Assembly (NCBI RefSeq): GCF_017377855.1 | Contig: NZ_JAFREP010000010.1 | Location: 62,001-126,000 of the forward strand | DNA length: 64,000 nt | Direction of reading: 5' to 3' | Source: Acanthopleuribacter pedis | GTDB taxonomy: Bacteria; Acidobacteriota; Holophagae; Acanthopleuribacterales; Acanthopleuribacteraceae | Shown here: positions 61,220 through 64,000 of the stretch, piece by piece | How positions within the stretch are numbered: position 1 is the first letter of the stretch | Layout of the letters: every line of letters begins with the position of its first letter | Made by a program: the position numbers and the translations under genes | Notes under the pieces: model-generated | What the model was told of the DNA's origin: nothing | Seen by the model: only the letters and a program-made list of their open reading frames with translations | Databases searched by the model: none

Positions 61220-64000
61220 GTCAGGAACAACGCAACCGCATCGCCGCCCGCTTGCGCGAGCTCGGAAAAGGGTCGGCTTCCAAAACGGGAGAAGCGGCAT
61301 GCGACCAAACGGCGGGCCAAAAACTGGCCGCCAAACTGCGCGCCATGAAAGCCGCGGCGGACAAGCAGACGCCCGGCCAACCCGAGGCCGACACGCGGCT
61401 CGAACCCATCGCCATCGTCGGGTTGTCCGGCATGTTGCCAAGCTGCGATTCGGTGCAGGCCTTTTGGCGCGCCTTGGCGGCGGGCCATTCGCTGATTCGC
61501 GAAATCCCGGCGGACCGTTTTGACCAAAGCAATTTTTACGATCCCAGCGGAAAAGATCCCGACCGCTCGGCCACCCGCTGGGGTGGTTTCATTCCCAACG
61601 TGCGCGGTTACGATCCGGCATTTTTTGAGACCTTACCGCGCCATGCCGATTTCCTGGATCCCCGCACACGCCTGCTGTTGATGTCGATCTACCACACGCT
61701 CGAAGACGCGGGCCACGCGCCGGCCGCGCTGAAGGGCCGCAAAGTGGGCCTGTTCCTCGGCCTGGAAAACGACGAATACCACGGCTGTTTGTTGGCGCAC
61801 GGCCTCCCCGACGACGTAACCTACACCCCAACGGCGTTTTTGGCCAACACGCTCTCGCACCATTTCGATTTCCACGGGCCGAGCGAATGGATCAACACGC
61901 TGTGTTCCAGCGGCGCGGCGGCCCTCCACCGCGCGGTGCAAGCGCTGCGCGCCGGTGAGGCGGAACAGGCCGTGGTCGGCGCCGCCAACCTGATCCTGCG
62001 GCCCGAACCTTTTATCGCGCTCTCGCGCTCGGGCCAAATGAGCCCGGAACCCACGGTGCGTTCCTTCGGCCCAGCGGCCAAAGGGTTTCTGCGCGCGGAA
62101 GGGGTCGGCAGCGTGCTACTCAAACCCCTGTCCCGTGCCGAACGCGACGGCGACGCGGTGTACGCCTTGATTCGCGGCAGCGCGGTCAACTACAACGGCC
62201 GCGGCGGGGTTTCGATTGCCGCGCCGAACATCGCCACCCACGCCGCGCTGATCGCGGATTGTTACCGCCGCGCCGGCATCGACCCACGCGAGCTGGGTTA
62301 CATCGAGGCGCAAGGCATGGGCAACCCGGTGGCGGATATCGCCGAATGGGAAGCCTGTAACCAAGCCTTGCGCATCTTGGCCGAGGAACGCGGCGTCACC
62401 CTCGCACCCGGAAACTGCCGGATCAGCACCTTAAAACCCTTTTGCGGGCACATGCACGCGGCCTCGGCCTTGGGCGCGCTCTTCAAAATCATCGGCGCCC
62501 TGCGCGGCGAACAGATTCCCGGCATCCTTGGGTTTGAAGGGCTCAGCGCGGATTTGGAAGATGCGGGTCAACCCTGCCGCGCCGCGCAGGGACAAAGCGC
62601 CTGGCCCGCGGGCACACGACCCCGTTTGGCCGGCCTGCACAGCTACGGCGCCGGCGGCAGCAACGCCCACCTCTTGATTGAGGAATACCGGGGCAAAACA
62701 CCGATGCCGGCGGCGGAAACCACGCTGGTCCTGCCGATTTCGGCCGATTCAGCCGCGGGCTGTCGCGCCAAGCTGGAGCGCATTCTGGCCGCGGCGGAAC
62801 AGCAACCGCTCGCCTCGGTGGCGCGCACCCTGCAATTCGGCCGCGACGCCATGGCCCACCGCGTCGCCTTCACGGCGCGCACCTTTGCGGCCTGGCGCGA
62901 ACGGGCGGCGGCTTGGTGTAACGGCAAGGTTCCCGACGGCGTTTTTGTAAAACAGCCAGAACCCGCTTCCACCACGAATCCAAACGATCCCTCGGTCCTG
63001 GCCCAAGCCTGGGTCAACGGGGAGCAAGTTCAATGGCCTCAATCTGATGCGCCTCGCCTGCACCTGCCGGGACACCCCTTCCAACGCATCGATTGTTGGT
63101 TCGACGCCGAGACGCATCAAGCCGAGGTCTCGTCCTCGGCCGCAGCCCAAACGCGCGAGCAAGCCGAACACCTGGTGCGCGGTCTGCTGGCGGCCCAGTT
63201 GAAAATCGAAGCGGCCGCGATCAACCTCGACACGGCTTTCGGCGATCTGGGTTTTGACTCGCTGCTGGTGATGCAGCTCGCGGAAACCCTGAACCGCCGC
63301 CACGGGCTCCAGGTCGAACCTTCACAGTTCTTTGAGTTCACCACACCGCGCAAACTGGTCGCCTTTTTGGCGCAACAACAGGGCGGCGTCGCGGCGGACA
63401 AACCGAGCCGGACAAAAAGGATTCAACCTTCGCGGGTCGATGAACCCATCGCCGTCATCGGCGTGGCCGGGTCCTTCCCCCACGCCCCCGACCTGGACGG
63501 TTTTTGGGAAAACCTACGCGCCGGCCGCGATTGCATCGACGAGGTTCCGGCCGAACGTTGGTCCGACGAATTTTTCGAGCCCGATCCCAAGGCCGCGGTT
63601 GCGTCAGGGCGCAGCTACGGCCGCTGGGGCGGCTTCATCAAAGATTTGTACCGTTTCGACGCGCGCTTTTTCGGCATCGCGCCGCGCGAAGCGGTGTTGA
63701 TGAATCCGAAGGAACGCATCCTGCTCCAAAACGCGTGGCACGCGATGGAAGACGCGGGTTACACACCCGAAAGCCTCGCCGACGAAAGGGTCGGCGTCTT
63801 TATCGGCGTAACCAAAGCCGGCTACGATCCCTACCCCGGCACCTTCGCATCCATGGCCAACCGCATTTCCTACAGCTTTGATTTCAACGGCCCCAGCTTC
63901 CCCATCGACACCATGTGCTCGTCCTCGCTGGTCGCGGTCCACGAGGCCTGCCGCCATCTGCGCGACGGCGAGTGCAGCGTGGCTCTGGCCGGCGGCGTCA
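61216..64000 (+). CDS. Trans-AT PKS, N-terminal part (KS0-ACP-KS...), runs off the window end
   Basis: The ATG at 61216 overlaps the stop of the 8170-aa protein (ATGA), with GGAG at 61203-61206 nine bases upstream. The frame stays open to base 64000 (928 codons). The first 60 residues are Ala/Lys/Arg-rich and helical (MSQEQRNRIAARLREL), like a docking segment. KS0 (residues about 63-492) has NTLCSSG (Cys 230), EAQGMGNP with Gln at 62311-62313 instead of His, and FCGHMHA. An ACP (about 645-719) has LGFDS, Ser codon 63259-63261. A second KS begins at about 63445, shows DTMCSSS (Cys 901) and is cut by the window edge before its His motifs, so its activity cannot be judged. The KS0-ACP start is a close relative of the one at 2491-4430. 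Confidence 0.93.
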   Translation, partial: MSQEQRNRIAARLRELGKGSASKTGEAACDQTAGQKLAAKLRAMKAAADKQTPGQPEADTRLEPIAIVGLSGMLPSCDSVQAFWRALAAGHSLIREIPADRFDQSNFYDPSGKDPDRSATRWGGFIPNVRGYDPAFFETLPRHADFLDPRTRLLLMSIYHTLEDAGHAPAALKGRKVGLFLGLENDEYHGCLLAHGLPDDVTYTPTAFLANTLSHHFDFHGPSEWINTLCSSGAAALHRAVQALRAGEAEQAVVGAANLILRPEPFIALSRSGQMSPEPTVRSFGPAAKGFLRAEGVGSVLLKPLSRAERDGDAVYALIRGSAVNYNGRGGVSIAAPNIATHAALIADCYRRAGIDPRELGYIEAQGMGNPVADIAEWEACNQALRILAEERGVTLAPGNCRISTLKPFCGHMHAASALGALFKIIGALRGEQIPGILGFEGLSADLEDAGQPCRAAQGQSAWPAGTRPRLAGLHSYGAGGSNAHLLIEEYRGKTPMPAAETTLVLPISADSAAGCRAKLERILAAAEQQPLASVARTLQFGRDAMAHRVAFTARTFAAWRERAAAWCNGKVPDGVFVKQPEPASTTNPNDPSVLAQAWVNGEQVQWPQSDAPRLHLPGHPFQRIDCWFDAETHQAEVSSSAAAQTREQAEHLVRGLLAAQLKIEAAAINLDTAFGDLGFDSLLVMQLAETLNRRHGLQVEPSQFFEFTTPRKLVAFLAQQQGGVAADKPSRTKRIQPSRVDEPIAVIGVAGSFPHAPDLDGFWENLRAGRDCIDEVPAERWSDEFFEPDPKAAVASGRSYGRWGGFIKDLYRFDARFFGIAPREAVLMNPKERILLQNAWHAMEDAGYTPESLADERVGVFIGVTKAGYDPYPGTFASMANRISYSFDFNGPSFPIDTMCSSSLVAVHEACRHLRDGECSVALAGGV

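Noticed and set aside
61216..64000. Reading the final KS as KS0 or complete
   Set aside because: The window ends before both His motifs; only the Cys is visible.

Overview
The window is the interior of one very large trans-acyltransferase (trans-AT) polyketide synthase / non-ribosomal peptide synthetase (PKS/NRPS) cluster. All genes lie on the + strand. There are two edge-truncated megasynthase genes, three complete ones (6493, 4566 and 8170 codons) and one small monooxygenase gene. Sixteen ketosynthase (KS) domains are visible and none is followed by an AT. The KS linkers end in the usual 'LPxYPF'-type sequences, so malonyl loading must be done in trans by an enzyme outside the window. No thioesterase, free-standing AT, regulator, transporter, RNA gene or mobile element is present, so both ends of the pathway lie outside. 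The DNA is GC-rich with strong third-position GC, which creates many long antisense shadow frames. There is no taxonomic marker. A high-GC secondary-metabolite producer (for example Myxococcota, Acidobacteriota or an Entotheonella-like symbiont) fits, but I cannot choose between them.

Layout: 1-2109, the end of a PKS (KR-ACP). 2285-21766: KS0-ACP, C-A(Gly)-PCP, KS-DH-KR-cMT-ACP-ACP-ER, KS-ACP, KS0-ACP, Cy-Cy. 21763-35463: A(Ser)-PCP-PCP-Ox, KS0-ACP, KS-DH-KR-ACP, KS-KR-ACP. 35474-36628: free-standing luciferase-like monooxygenase (LLM). 36707-61219: KS0-DH*-ACP, KS-ACP, KS-KR-cMT-ACP, KS-KR-ACP, KS0-oMT-ACP, KS-cMT-ACP-ACP, KS-KR-ACP. 61216-64000: KS0-ACP, then a KS cut by the window end. Genes are packed as one operon: two junctions are ATGA overlaps, others are 10-78 nt, and the longest gap is 172 nt.

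Chemistry read from domain order: an upstream acyl chain is amidated to glycine. The glycine is extended and reduced to a 4-amino-2-methylbutanoyl unit. Serine is then condensed, cyclised by tandem Cy domains and oxidised to an oxazole. The chain next gains an alkene, a beta-hydroxyl, a methyl-branched hydroxyl, a methoxyl, an alpha-methyl or gem-dimethyl beta-ketone and another hydroxyl. Large parts of this order match the right half of calyculin-type sponge phosphatase inhibitors, although two segments contain extra modules. This structural reading is inference. The domain calls and catalytic residues come directly from the sequence.

The most unusual features are six KS domains that lost a catalytic His in three different sequence contexts while keeping the Cys; two nearly equivalent KS0-ACP subunit N-termini carrying a His-to-Gln change; three carrier-protein-like inserts without the phosphopantetheine serine inside KS linkers; and a lone LLM gene at a split-module junction.
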